The notes under the pieces were generated by a model. It had not been told where the DNA came from. It worked only from the letters and a program-made list of their open reading frames with translations, and did not search any database. Below, piece by piece: positions 1 through 6,420 of a DNA stretch of 7,504 bases. The translations under genes were made by a program, and so were the position numbers. Every line of letters begins with the position of its first letter. Position 1 is the first letter of the stretch. The DNA lies in NCBI GenBank assembly GCA_001796155.1, contig MGLU01000029.1, forward strand, positions 7,366 through 14,869, written 5' to 3'. Source of the DNA: Chlamydiae bacterium RIFCSPHIGHO2_12_FULL_27_8 (GTDB taxonomy: Bacteria > Chlamydiota > Chlamydiia > Chlamydiales > SM23-39).

Positions 1-1550
1 GATATACCATTAAATAAAAGATCTTCTATCTCATCATTTGGCCAAGTTCTTTTCTTTTCAGCTTCAGCTAAAAAAAAATGAATAGATGATTTTCCATCAT
101 TAAAATCAAAATCATTTATAGAAGCTGCTTTTGAAGGTATATAAAAATTTTCTTCATTTAATTTAGGAAGCATTATCCAGTTTTTACCAAAATCTTTTGA
201 AAATATTTTATTCAATGAATCTATTAAACTTTTCGACGATCTAAAATTTGTATCCAAAAATAATGTTTTGCCAATCATTTTTTTTGCATTCAAATATACA
301 TATATGTCCGCATTCCTAAATCTATAAATTGACTGTTTTGGATCGCCTATCAAAAATAACGAATCTAAATTTTTATTGTTATAAAAAATAGATTCGAAAA
401 TTTTCCATTGTATTTCATCAGTATCTTGAAACTCATCTACTATTGCAGCTTTATATTTATTTAATACTTTATCTCTAAAATTTTTCTTTTGTGTTGCATT
501 GAGCATCTTTTCTAAAATGCCGTCAAAAGTTAAATACGAATTTTTATCAAAAAAATCATTCAATCTTTTTACCATAAAATCAGTAATATTTATAAATATT
601 GAATTTATATTTTTTGACTCTAAAATTAATGAGTATATATTTTCTTTTAAGCTTTTAAAAACATTTGAGATCACAAAATTTTTTGAAGATTTTTTTAAAT
701 TTTTTAAATCAATATATTCAAAAAAATCAACTCCATTAAAAATAAATAAATGTAAATCTTCTTCTGTAAAAAATCCTTTTTTAATAATTTTAAAGAAATT
801 TTTAATTTCATTTGTAAAATCATTTTCAGAATATTTTGAAAGTTTTTTTAAATCTTTAAGATTTTCTTTTAATAAAATCTCTTCCTTTTCTAAATCAAAA
901 TTAGAAAATAATTTAATTTTTTTATTTAATTCAGTTAAAATTTCTTTAAAATTTTTGTTCTTTTCATTTTTCTTCTTTGATAGTGAATTTTTGATTTTAC
1001 TAACTAAAAATTCTATATCATATTTTTTCAACAATATATTCAATTGAGCACTAGAAATTCCAATTTCATTAAAATTATATTTCAAAATATTCTTAATTTT
1101 TAAATTTATCTTTTCATTTTGATCATCATTTATTTCACTTGGCAATATTTCTGCTTCCAAAGAAAATTCATTTAATATTTTTAAACAAAAAGCATGAATC
1201 GTAAAAATTTGGGCTCGTTCAAATAAATTAAGGGCATCTAAAAGTTTTGAAATAGAAGCTTTGTTACCAAGATGGTCTTTTAAATAAGTAAATGCATGTT
1301 CATGATTATTGTCTTTTAATATATTTAAACATTTTTCAAGATTAAAACGTATTCTGTGCTTTAGCTCATTTGTAGCCTTGTTCGTAAATGTAACTATTAA
1401 TATATCTTCAATATGAATATTTTTTTTTCCATCTAAAAGAAGTTTCAAAAATAAATGCTCAATTGTAAATGTTTTTCCGCTTCCGGCAGAAGCTTCTAAA
1501 ACATATTTTCCAAAAATTTCACTATCACTATTTAAAACATTAAAACTCAT
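1..1550 (-). CDS. recB: RecB, exodeoxyribonuclease V helicase/nuclease subunit (partial, C-terminal half outside window)
   Basis: RecB is the 3'-to-5' superfamily 1 helicase and nuclease subunit of RecBCD, which loads at double-strand DNA ends and prepares them for RecA. The frame is open from the ATG at 1550 to the window edge, giving 516 residues; family members are roughly 1000-1200 residues, so about half is visible. Helicase signatures appear in order: Walker A ASAGSGKT (residues 20-27), motif Ia LIVTFTNKATNEL, FTIHAFC, motif II DEFQDTD (372-378), motif III LIGDPKQSIYRFR (around 400-412) and motif IV DTNFRSS with Arg437. The GDPKQ and FTIHxFC motifs fit RecB rather than UvrD. Walker A has Ser where Thr is usual. 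The stretch between FTIHAFC and motif II is rich in Lys, Asn and Phe, as expected at this base composition. The nuclease domain is not in view. The start is supported by GGAG five bases upstream and by the ATGA overlap with recC, which implies translational coupling. No frame disruption is seen. Confidence 0.95.
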   Translation of the reverse strand, partial: MSFNVLNSDSEIFGKYVLEASAGSGKTFTIEHLFLKLLLDGKKNIHIEDILIVTFTNKATNELKHRIRFNLEKCLNILKDNNHEHAFTYLKDHLGNKASISKLLDALNLFERAQIFTIHAFCLKILNEFSLEAEILPSEINDDQNEKINLKIKNILKYNFNEIGISSAQLNILLKKYDIEFLVSKIKNSLSKKKNEKNKNFKEILTELNKKIKLFSNFDLEKEEILLKENLKDLKKLSKYSENDFTNEIKNFFKIIKKGFFTEEDLHLFIFNGVDFFEYIDLKNLKKSSKNFVISNVFKSLKENIYSLILESKNINSIFINITDFMVKRLNDFFDKNSYLTFDGILEKMLNATQKKNFRDKVLNKYKAAIVDEFQDTDEIQWKIFESIFYNNKNLDSLFLIGDPKQSIYRFRNADIYVYLNAKKMIGKTLFLDTNFRSSKSLIDSLNKIFSKDFGKNWIMLPKLNEENFYIPSKAASINDFDFNDGKSSIHFFLAEAEKKRTWPNDEIEDLLFNGI

Positions 1551-3142
1551 TTCATCTCCGGAAAAACATCGCATATTGGCTTTACATATCTTTGCAAATC
1601 ATTTAATATTTCAGCCAATTCCGGCTTTTCAAATGTGTCTATATATAGCTTCATATATGGATCTATAAAATTATCTTTGTAACTAAATGTATTGTCTACG
1701 GCTTTACTTAAAAGTTCTCTATTGTTTTTTAAAATAGGATTAAACCAGTTGTGTATTAGAAATGATGGTCTTTTTGAAAATTTTATATAATATATTAAAA
1801 TATTTTTTAGAGACTCATTCCGATTTATATCAGAAAATGTTTTGATTTTTTTTGATTTTAAAAAAATAAGATTATTTTGAAATTTGTCAGATATATCCTT
1901 TACCAAGCTTATATCTAAAACATTTTTAAAAATATTAAAATAATCCATCTCAGAATTTTGTAAAATTCCTTTATATGAAATATTTTCAACAGAACCTGTT
2001 AACACATAACTCTTTCCTTCAATATCAATAATTATTGGATCAAAACTTTTTTCATAATCTGAGACTTTAGAATTAAAATCAATTGTAAAAAAATCATGTT
2101 TTTTTAAATTTAAATAATTCAAATTTTCTAACTGCAGGTCATATTGTTTTTTTAAATTTTCTTTTTCAATCTGTGAAAATGGACCAACCGGTAAGTGTGA
2201 CTTTTTCTCTAAAAAATTTAAAATGTTTTCTAATTCATAATCTTTTGTATCTTCTAAAATTTTATATTTATCTAAATATGAAAGTGCTAATTCAGTATCA
2301 CCAATCTCTTCTTCCAAATATATTTTTAAAACATTTTGAAAATAATATTTAATCGGATTTTTTAAAAATTTTCTAATATCTGATATTTTAATCAAAGTAT
2401 CAATTTCATTTGTTACTGCTTTACTTTTGTTTAAGACAGGGCAATTACAATAATATTTTTGAGCAGCTTCAAAATAAATTTTCATAAAATGTCTATTACC
2501 TTTAGAAAAATATTTTTTATCTATTGAAAGCAATGGGTGATAAAAAATATTCAATTTTGAAAATTTCTCATTATTTATTAAAAAATTATTATCCAGATAT
2601 GATAACAGCTCTTTCAAAATTATTGAAAATGCATACTCACTCTGATTTTTATTTTCTAAACTTAAAATTAGTTTATTTTCAGTTAAAAGAATTACTCTTA
2701 AAAAACTAGATCTTTGATTGTCTTGTTCATTCGCTATATCATTTAATTTTATAATGTTTAAGGAGTTTTCTTTTTTGTATATATCACTTTTTTCATCAAG
2801 CCCTAATATAAAAACAATTTTTTTATTTTGTTTGAAATTTTTTAATGAAAAAAATTCAATTGCTCCAATTTGATTTTTATTTATAGAAAATGTTTTGTTT
2901 TTTAAATGCTCTTCTAGTGAATAAAAGATTTCTTCAAAATGAAATTTTTCATCCTTTATTACTTCATTTAATGAACTAACAAAATTTTTAATTTCATTAT
3001 GAACTTCAATATCAACACTTTGATCTATTTCAAAATTTTCATCAACTATCCCATTAAAAAATTTCTGCCAATATTCAATCGTTTCTACAGCTTTCATGTT
3101 TTCAAAAATAATTTTTTCAATTTTTGAAAAAACTTTAATCAA
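1547..3142 (-). CDS. recC: RecC C-terminal part (nuclease-like domain), downstream of the in-frame TGA
   Basis: This open frame corresponds to residues 504-1034 of full-length RecC. Landmarks are VETIEYWQKFF near its start, KKIVFILGLDEK (about 611-621 in full numbering; compare VVCLLGMNDG in E. coli, from memory), DNQRSSFL (644-651), and SDIRKFLKNPIKYYFQ (757-772), which opens the inactive RecB-nuclease-like domain. LPVGPFSQIE and a C-terminal PICDVFPEMK end are also typical. It can only begin independently at a TTG (3140..3142) or an internal ATG (3095..3097). Neither has a visible ribosome binding site, and RecC-like sequence continues upstream of both, so separate translation is unlikely. 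Its final codons ATG AAA TGA carry the start codon of recB, four bases overlapping. Trp codons in this half are TGG. Confidence 0.75.
   Translation of the reverse strand: MIKVFSKIEKIIFENMKAVETIEYWQKFFNGIVDENFEIDQSVDIEVHNEIKNFVSSLNEVIKDEKFHFEEIFYSLEEHLKNKTFSINKNQIGAIEFFSLKNFKQNKKIVFILGLDEKSDIYKKENSLNIIKLNDIANEQDNQRSSFLRVILLTENKLILSLENKNQSEYAFSIILKELLSYLDNNFLINNEKFSKLNIFYHPLLSIDKKYFSKGNRHFMKIYFEAAQKYYCNCPVLNKSKAVTNEIDTLIKISDIRKFLKNPIKYYFQNVLKIYLEEEIGDTELALSYLDKYKILEDTKDYELENILNFLEKKSHLPVGPFSQIEKENLKKQYDLQLENLNYLNLKKHDFFTIDFNSKVSDYEKSFDPIIIDIEGKSYVLTGSVENISYKGILQNSEMDYFNIFKNVLDISLVKDISDKFQNNLIFLKSKKIKTFSDINRNESLKNILIYYIKFSKRPSFLIHNWFNPILKNNRELLSKAVDNTFSYKDNFIDPYMKLYIDTFEKPELAEILNDLQRYVKPICDVFPEMK
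1556..1559 (-). promoter_or_regulatory. Ribosome binding site of recB
   Basis: GGAG on the minus strand lies inside the last codons of recC, five bases before the recB ATG at 1550. It decides the recB start in favour of that ATG over the ATG at 1553..1555, which is in the recC frame and followed at once by AAA TGA. It is the clearest Shine-Dalgarno sequence in the window and supports coupled translation of recC and recB. Confidence 0.6.
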
Positions 3143-3280
3143 TTTATTGATAATTATTGTGTCTGTATAATTAATTCCTTCAAAAGGAGCAAGAAATGTA
3201 AAACTGCTTGACAGGTACCTTTCATTATTAAAAAAACTAACGGAAGCAATTAATCTCTCTAAAAATCCTGTTATTGTTTT

Positions 3281-3283
3281 TCA
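3281..3283 (-). other. recC: In-frame TGA at a conserved tryptophan position of recC
   Basis: The codon reads TGA on the minus strand (tca on the plus strand) and is followed by A. Residues before it are NNEINPG and after it KTITGFLERL. From memory, E. coli RecC has HTWRFGLTRMLL in this place, after a matching HW-x-x-E-segment about 30 residues earlier, so the TGA falls on or next to the conserved Trp. One transition at base 3281 (C to T on the plus strand) would turn TGG into TGA. All seven other Trp codons I can find in the window (three in recB, three in recC, one in the MFS gene) are TGG. Confidence 0.8.
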
Positions 3284-4651
3284 ACCCGGATTTATTTCAT
3301 TATTTTCCGTTATTGTTTTTGCATGACTATTATTAAAACCCAGAGAAAGTTTTGCCTCTTCTATCCAATGTACCGCCCGTTCAATCTCTTCATTTGTAAA
3401 TCCATTCTTAATGTAAAACAGGGGGTTTTGTAATAACAATATTATTTTATTAATATCAAATTCATCCTCAAGCAAGATTGAAAATCCTTTATACAAATTT
3501 GATCTTTCAATTAATTGAATATCAAAAATTTGATATGGAATAAAAAATTCTCTATTGTTAAACAATGCTTCAATAAAGAATGCATAATCATTTATATTAT
3601 TGGATACAACAGCTATTTCTTCAGGCTTTAATGTCTTGTCTTCATTTAATTCATTTAATATATTTTGATATAAAATTTCTACTTCTCTAATTTTAGAGCC
3701 GGCAAAATGAATTTGAATAGTTTTATCATTATCGACTGTTTGCTTTACATTTCTATCAACTAAATTTAATATGTCATTTTGAAAAATTTTTAAAATTGTA
3801 TTTTGTTCATTTTCTAAATAAAAATCTTCTTCTTCAAAATTTTCTAATTCATTTAAATTTTCGGCAAATAATTTTTGCACTCTTGCCATATTCGCTAAAA
3901 AACTATTTCTTTCTGAAAAATATGGTTCTATTTCTGTTTTATTTGGATCTTTTAATTTTTTTAAAAATTTACTTTTTTCAAAATCACTTAGAATGTCATC
4001 ATAAAAATATTTGCATGGCGATAGAACATATATATGAACGTTTTCAAAATTTTCTAAAATTTTAAAATATTTTTTTGGAATATGGTCCAATAGAAAAAAA
4101 TGAAGTTCAATATTTTTAAAATGCTTCCTGTTTATTTTTCCAATCTCATCTTGCAAATCAAATGTATTTTCTTCATAAAATATTTTAATATAAAGCTTCT
4201 TAATAAAATTATCTCTATCAGAAAAATCATTCTTTGCTGCATGAATAAAATATTGTAAAAAGTTTTTTGAAAGTTCTTTTGCTAAATATATTATTTTTTT
4301 TTGATTAATCCTTTCATCTTTTGTTAAAAAAAATTTTAAATCATCATCTTCAAATATTTGTTCTTTCAATTTTTTTAATAAAAGAAAATATATATCCTTA
4401 TTCGATAATAAAAGTCTTTCATTGGAAATTTTGTTAAATATAAAATTTAAAAAATTTGAAAATTTTAAAAAACTAATACCAAATGAAATTTTTATATTTT
4501 CATCGTCGCAAAAAGACCTCTTTAAAAAATTCTCTATGTATTTTGAAGGAACAAATATATGTTTCTCAAAAATATTTATATTATAGAAAATATTTTCCTT
4601 TAGCTTTTGGATTAAATATGGAGTATAATTGCTATAAAATATTCTTTTCAT
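3281..4651 (-). CDS. recC: RecC N-terminal part (helicase-like domains), ending at the in-frame TGA
   Basis: This open frame encodes residues 1-456 of RecC, covering its inactive helicase-like domains. It starts with MKRIFYSNYTPYLIQKLKEN, matching the usual RecC opening of a short strand followed by a helix. Further family landmarks are IYVLSPCKYFYDDI at about 207-220 (E. coli RecC has a similar NPCRYYWGDI segment, from memory), GSKIREVEILYQNIL at 318-332 (the conserved REVEVL segment), LKPEEIAVVSNNINDYAFFI at 341-360, LLQNPLFY at 406-413 and AVHWIEEAKLSLGF at 426-439. No Walker A motif is present, as expected for RecC. The frame stops after Asn-Pro-Gly with TGA followed by A, a context often described as leaky. 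No other ATG lies between the start at 4651 and the neighbouring divergent gene. No good Shine-Dalgarno sequence is visible upstream. Confidence 0.85.
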   Translation of the reverse strand: MKRIFYSNYTPYLIQKLKENIFYNINIFEKHIFVPSKYIENFLKRSFCDDENIKISFGISFLKFSNFLNFIFNKISNERLLLSNKDIYFLLLKKLKEQIFEDDDLKFFLTKDERINQKKIIYLAKELSKNFLQYFIHAAKNDFSDRDNFIKKLYIKIFYEENTFDLQDEIGKINRKHFKNIELHFFLLDHIPKKYFKILENFENVHIYVLSPCKYFYDDILSDFEKSKFLKKLKDPNKTEIEPYFSERNSFLANMARVQKLFAENLNELENFEEEDFYLENEQNTILKIFQNDILNLVDRNVKQTVDNDKTIQIHFAGSKIREVEILYQNILNELNEDKTLKPEEIAVVSNNINDYAFFIEALFNNREFFIPYQIFDIQLIERSNLYKGFSILLEDEFDINKIILLLQNPLFYIKNGFTNEEIERAVHWIEEAKLSLGFNNSHAKTITENNEINPG

Positions 4652-4694
4652 AGGATATAAGAATGATAGTATTGAAAAACGTTAAATTTTGTCT
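4652..4694. promoter_or_regulatory. Divergent intergenic region between recC and the MFS gene
   Basis: These 43 bases are the only non-coding space between two divergent genes, so the start signals of both must lie here or in the opposite coding ends. For recC, a TAGACA (five of six matches to the -35 consensus, overlapping the first codon of the MFS gene) stands 16 bases from AATACT on the minus strand. For the MFS gene, a TATAAT occurs at 4624..4629, inside the first codons of recC. At this base composition such matches arise by chance, so the individual boxes are weak. Neither gene shows a clear Shine-Dalgarno sequence. Confidence 0.35.
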
Positions 4695-6368
4695 ATGCAG
4701 ATATTGAAAAATAAAAAATTTTCATTTGCTTTTTTGAATATTACGCAATTTCTTGGAGCTTTAAACGATAATATTTTCAAATTGATTGTTATATATTTTC
4801 TAATAAATTTGGAAGGAGCAAGAGATGCTCCTACAATTTTAGCTATGGCCGGAGCAGTTTTCGTCATTCCATTTTTGCTTTTTTCATCAGCATCCGGAGT
4901 CTTAGCTGATAGAATAAGCAAACAAAAAATTATTGTTGTAATGAAAGCCGCGGAAATTCTCATCATGGCATTCGGTGTTTTTGCCATTTTATTAAAATCA
5001 CCCTTTCTTCTTTATACATTGTTATTTTTTATGGCTTTTCAAAGTGCAGTTTTTGGACCTTCAAAATACGGTATTATTCCGGAAATAGTTGAAACAAAAT
5101 ATGTTTCTAAGGCTAACGGATATATTAGCGCTTTCACATCACTAGCCATTATTTCAGGAACTTTTTTAGCTTCCTTTATAACTGATATAACCGACAAAAA
5201 TTTTATTTTGGAAACATTTTTTTGTGTTTTAATCGCAATATTTGGGTTTGTTTCCAGCTTAGGTATTATAAAAACTATTCCCAAAAGATCTAAGAAAAAA
5301 ATTAATCCCTTTTTTTTATATGAAATTTATAAAACTTTTGTAATTTGTTCTAGAAAAAGATATTTGATCACTGCTGTGTTAGGATCTTCTTTCTTTTTGT
5401 TTATAGGAGGATTTACTCAATTAAATACAATACCTTATGCCATCCAATCCTTAAATTTAACAGAGGTCGGTGGTGGATATATATTTCTGGCAACTGCGTT
5501 CGGTATAGCTTTAGGGTCTTTCCTTGCCGGGAAAATATCTAAAGATAGAGTTGAACCTGGCCTTGCATGTTTAGCTTCTTTTTTTGTAAGTGGAACTTTT
5601 ATTCTGCTTGGATTGTTCTCATCCTTTTTATCTGTTGTGTTAATATTGCTTGCCATGCTTGGGTTTTTCGGTGGATTTTATCTTGTGCCATTTGATTCAT
5701 TTATTCAAATGTCAAGCCCGGACAAGAAAAGAGGCAGAATAGTTGCAGCTACAAATTTTTTAAGTTTTGTAGGAGTTTTAATTGCTTCAGCTTTTTTATA
5801 TTTAGTTAGCAGTATTTTAAAATTTGATGCAGCAACAGGCTTTATATTCATGGGCATTATTTGCTTTACATTCAGTTTGTTTATTACAGGAAGAATGTCG
5901 GAGCTTTTCTTTTCTTACATAGCAAGAAAAATTTTACTTAAAATTTATAAGATTAAAGTTTTCGATATACCTACTCCTAATTCATATATTATAATGATAA
6001 ATAAATCTTGGCTTGAAGTTTTTTTAATGTTTTCTTTTCTTCCAAATTTAAAAGTTTTTACCCTTGGTAAAGTTTTTAGAAATTTTCCTTTTTTTAGAGG
6101 TTTTTTAAATTCTCTTTATTTAATAAAACGAAGAAAAAGTAAAAGAATTTCCCTTTTAAGGCTTTATGCAAAAGCTCATAAACATAAAAGAAGAATTAAT
6201 TTTGTTTGCCTATTTATAGATAACTCTTTTACTGAAAAAGATATCTCTACATTCTTGAAAAGTTCACATGGTCATATTTATCCGGAACCTGTATATCTTG
6301 AAACTCAAAGACATAATAAAAATATTACTTTTAGATTTACAAAAACCTTAGATTCAAAAAATTATTAA
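4695..6368 (+). CDS. ygeD: MFS transporter, LplT/YgeD type, with C-terminal degenerate acyltransferase-like tail
   Basis: This is an inner-membrane protein of 557 residues from the ATG at 4695 (a TTG two codons upstream at 4689 is the alternative start). Residues 1 to about 400 form a 12-helix major facilitator domain. It carries TQFLGALNDNIFK near the N-terminus, the MFS motif A loop GVLADRISKQK (about 68-78) and FGPSKYGIIPE (about 120-130), all characteristic of the LplT family and of the MFS part of Aas fusions. LplT flips lysophospholipids inward for re-acylation. In Chlamydia the gene beside recC is called ygeD (from memory). Residues about 405-557 are not transmembrane. INKSWLEVFLMFSFLP followed by FPFFRGFLNSL and VCLFIDNSF resembles a PlsC-type fold, but His-x4-Asp is replaced by Asn436-x4-Glu441, and the FPEG-type motif by FIDN. 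The tail is therefore probably non-catalytic. The gene is less AT-rich than recBC. Substrate is inferred from family only. Confidence 0.85.
   Translation: MQILKNKKFSFAFLNITQFLGALNDNIFKLIVIYFLINLEGARDAPTILAMAGAVFVIPFLLFSSASGVLADRISKQKIIVVMKAAEILIMAFGVFAILLKSPFLLYTLLFFMAFQSAVFGPSKYGIIPEIVETKYVSKANGYISAFTSLAIISGTFLASFITDITDKNFILETFFCVLIAIFGFVSSLGIIKTIPKRSKKKINPFFLYEIYKTFVICSRKRYLITAVLGSSFFLFIGGFTQLNTIPYAIQSLNLTEVGGGYIFLATAFGIALGSFLAGKISKDRVEPGLACLASFFVSGTFILLGLFSSFLSVVLILLAMLGFFGGFYLVPFDSFIQMSSPDKKRGRIVAATNFLSFVGVLIASAFLYLVSSILKFDAATGFIFMGIICFTFSLFITGRMSELFFSYIARKILLKIYKIKVFDIPTPNSYIIMINKSWLEVFLMFSFLPNLKVFTLGKVFRNFPFFRGFLNSLYLIKRRKSKRISLLRLYAKAHKHKRRINFVCLFIDNSFTEKDISTFLKSSHGHIYPEPVYLETQRHNKNITFRFTKTLDSKNY
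5919..6365 (+). other. Degenerate lysophospholipid acyltransferase-like domain within the MFS protein
   Basis: This marks the segment of the MFS protein after its last transmembrane helix, about 149 residues to the C-terminus. Active LPLAT domains show NHxSWLD (His and Asp catalytic), then a K-x-x-L...PFFG segment and later FPEGTRS. Here the corresponding order is INKSWLE, a run ending LGKVFRNFPFFRGFLNSL, and VCLFIDNSF. Spacing and surrounding hydrophobic pattern fit, while the catalytic His, Asp and Glu are absent. The alignment is by eye, so a different fold is possible. Confidence 0.5.
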
Positions 6369-6392
6369 TTTCTAAGTTTATTTATTATTCCT

Positions 6393-6398
6393 TATAAT
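6393..6398 (+). promoter_or_regulatory. Possible -10 box upstream of the BMT5-like gene
   Basis: A perfect TATAAT ends 22 bases before the ATG at 6421, in the 52-base gap after the MFS gene. The hexamer 17 bases upstream (TTCTAA) matches the -35 consensus at only three of six positions. In such AT-rich DNA the match may be chance; read-through transcription from the MFS gene is equally possible. Confidence 0.25.
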
Positions 6399-6420
6399 TT
6401 TTTAAAAAAAATGAGAAATT

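Larger units (their letters stand above)
1547..4651 (-). pseudogene. recC: RecC, exodeoxyribonuclease V subunit, full frame interrupted by one in-frame TGA
   Basis: RecC is the subunit of RecBCD that holds RecB and RecD together, splits the DNA strands and reads Chi-type signals. The reading frame runs without any shift from the ATG at 4651 to a TGA at 1547..1549. That is 1034 codons, close to the family length (E. coli about 1120, Chlamydia about 1000 from memory). The only interruption is a TGA at codon 457 (3281..3283). The 46 codons between it and the next possible start at 3142 still read as RecC-like sequence, for example GFLERLIASVSF and TFLAPFEGINYTD. Neither half would work alone, since the helicase-like and nuclease-like parts fall on opposite sides of the TGA. 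The gene is therefore a recent pseudogene, a gene expressed by UGA read-through or recoding, or intact with a sequence error. Lack of other damage over 3.1 kb favours a recent or artefactual lesion, or recoding. It is the first gene of a recC-recB pair. Confidence 0.85.

Noticed and set aside
499..1047. Plus-strand open frame of 182 codons
   Set aside because: It lies antisense to recB, is almost only Phe, Lys, Ser, Ile and Asn, has no motif, and is explained by the low-complexity AT-rich coding strand opposite.
2524..2709. Short plus-strand open frame opposite recC
   Set aside because: It is antisense to clearly conserved RecC sequence and has no ribosome binding site or recognisable domain.
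3143..3280. Gap between the two recC frames as an intergenic region or programmed frameshift site
   Set aside because: The two halves are in the same frame and the 46 codons between them are open and RecC-like, so no frameshift or intergenic space is needed.
3281..3283. UGA in recC as a selenocysteine codon
   Set aside because: RecC has no selenocysteine or cysteine here in relatives that I know of, the position fits Trp, and the following bases are AT-rich with no stable hairpin resembling a SECIS element.
3796..4065. Plus-strand open frame of 89 codons with hydrophobic composition
   Set aside because: It is antisense to the conserved N-terminal half of recC; Phe/Leu richness follows from Glu/Lys/Asn codons on the real strand.
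4682..5656. Three minus-strand open frames opposite the MFS gene (4682..4987, 5039..5284, 5435..5656)
   Set aside because: They are shadows of the membrane protein gene, which has strong family motifs on the other strand.
6369..6420. T-run and A-run after the MFS gene as a rho-independent terminator
   Set aside because: The only pairing is A-T with no G-C stem, which is expected by chance at this composition.
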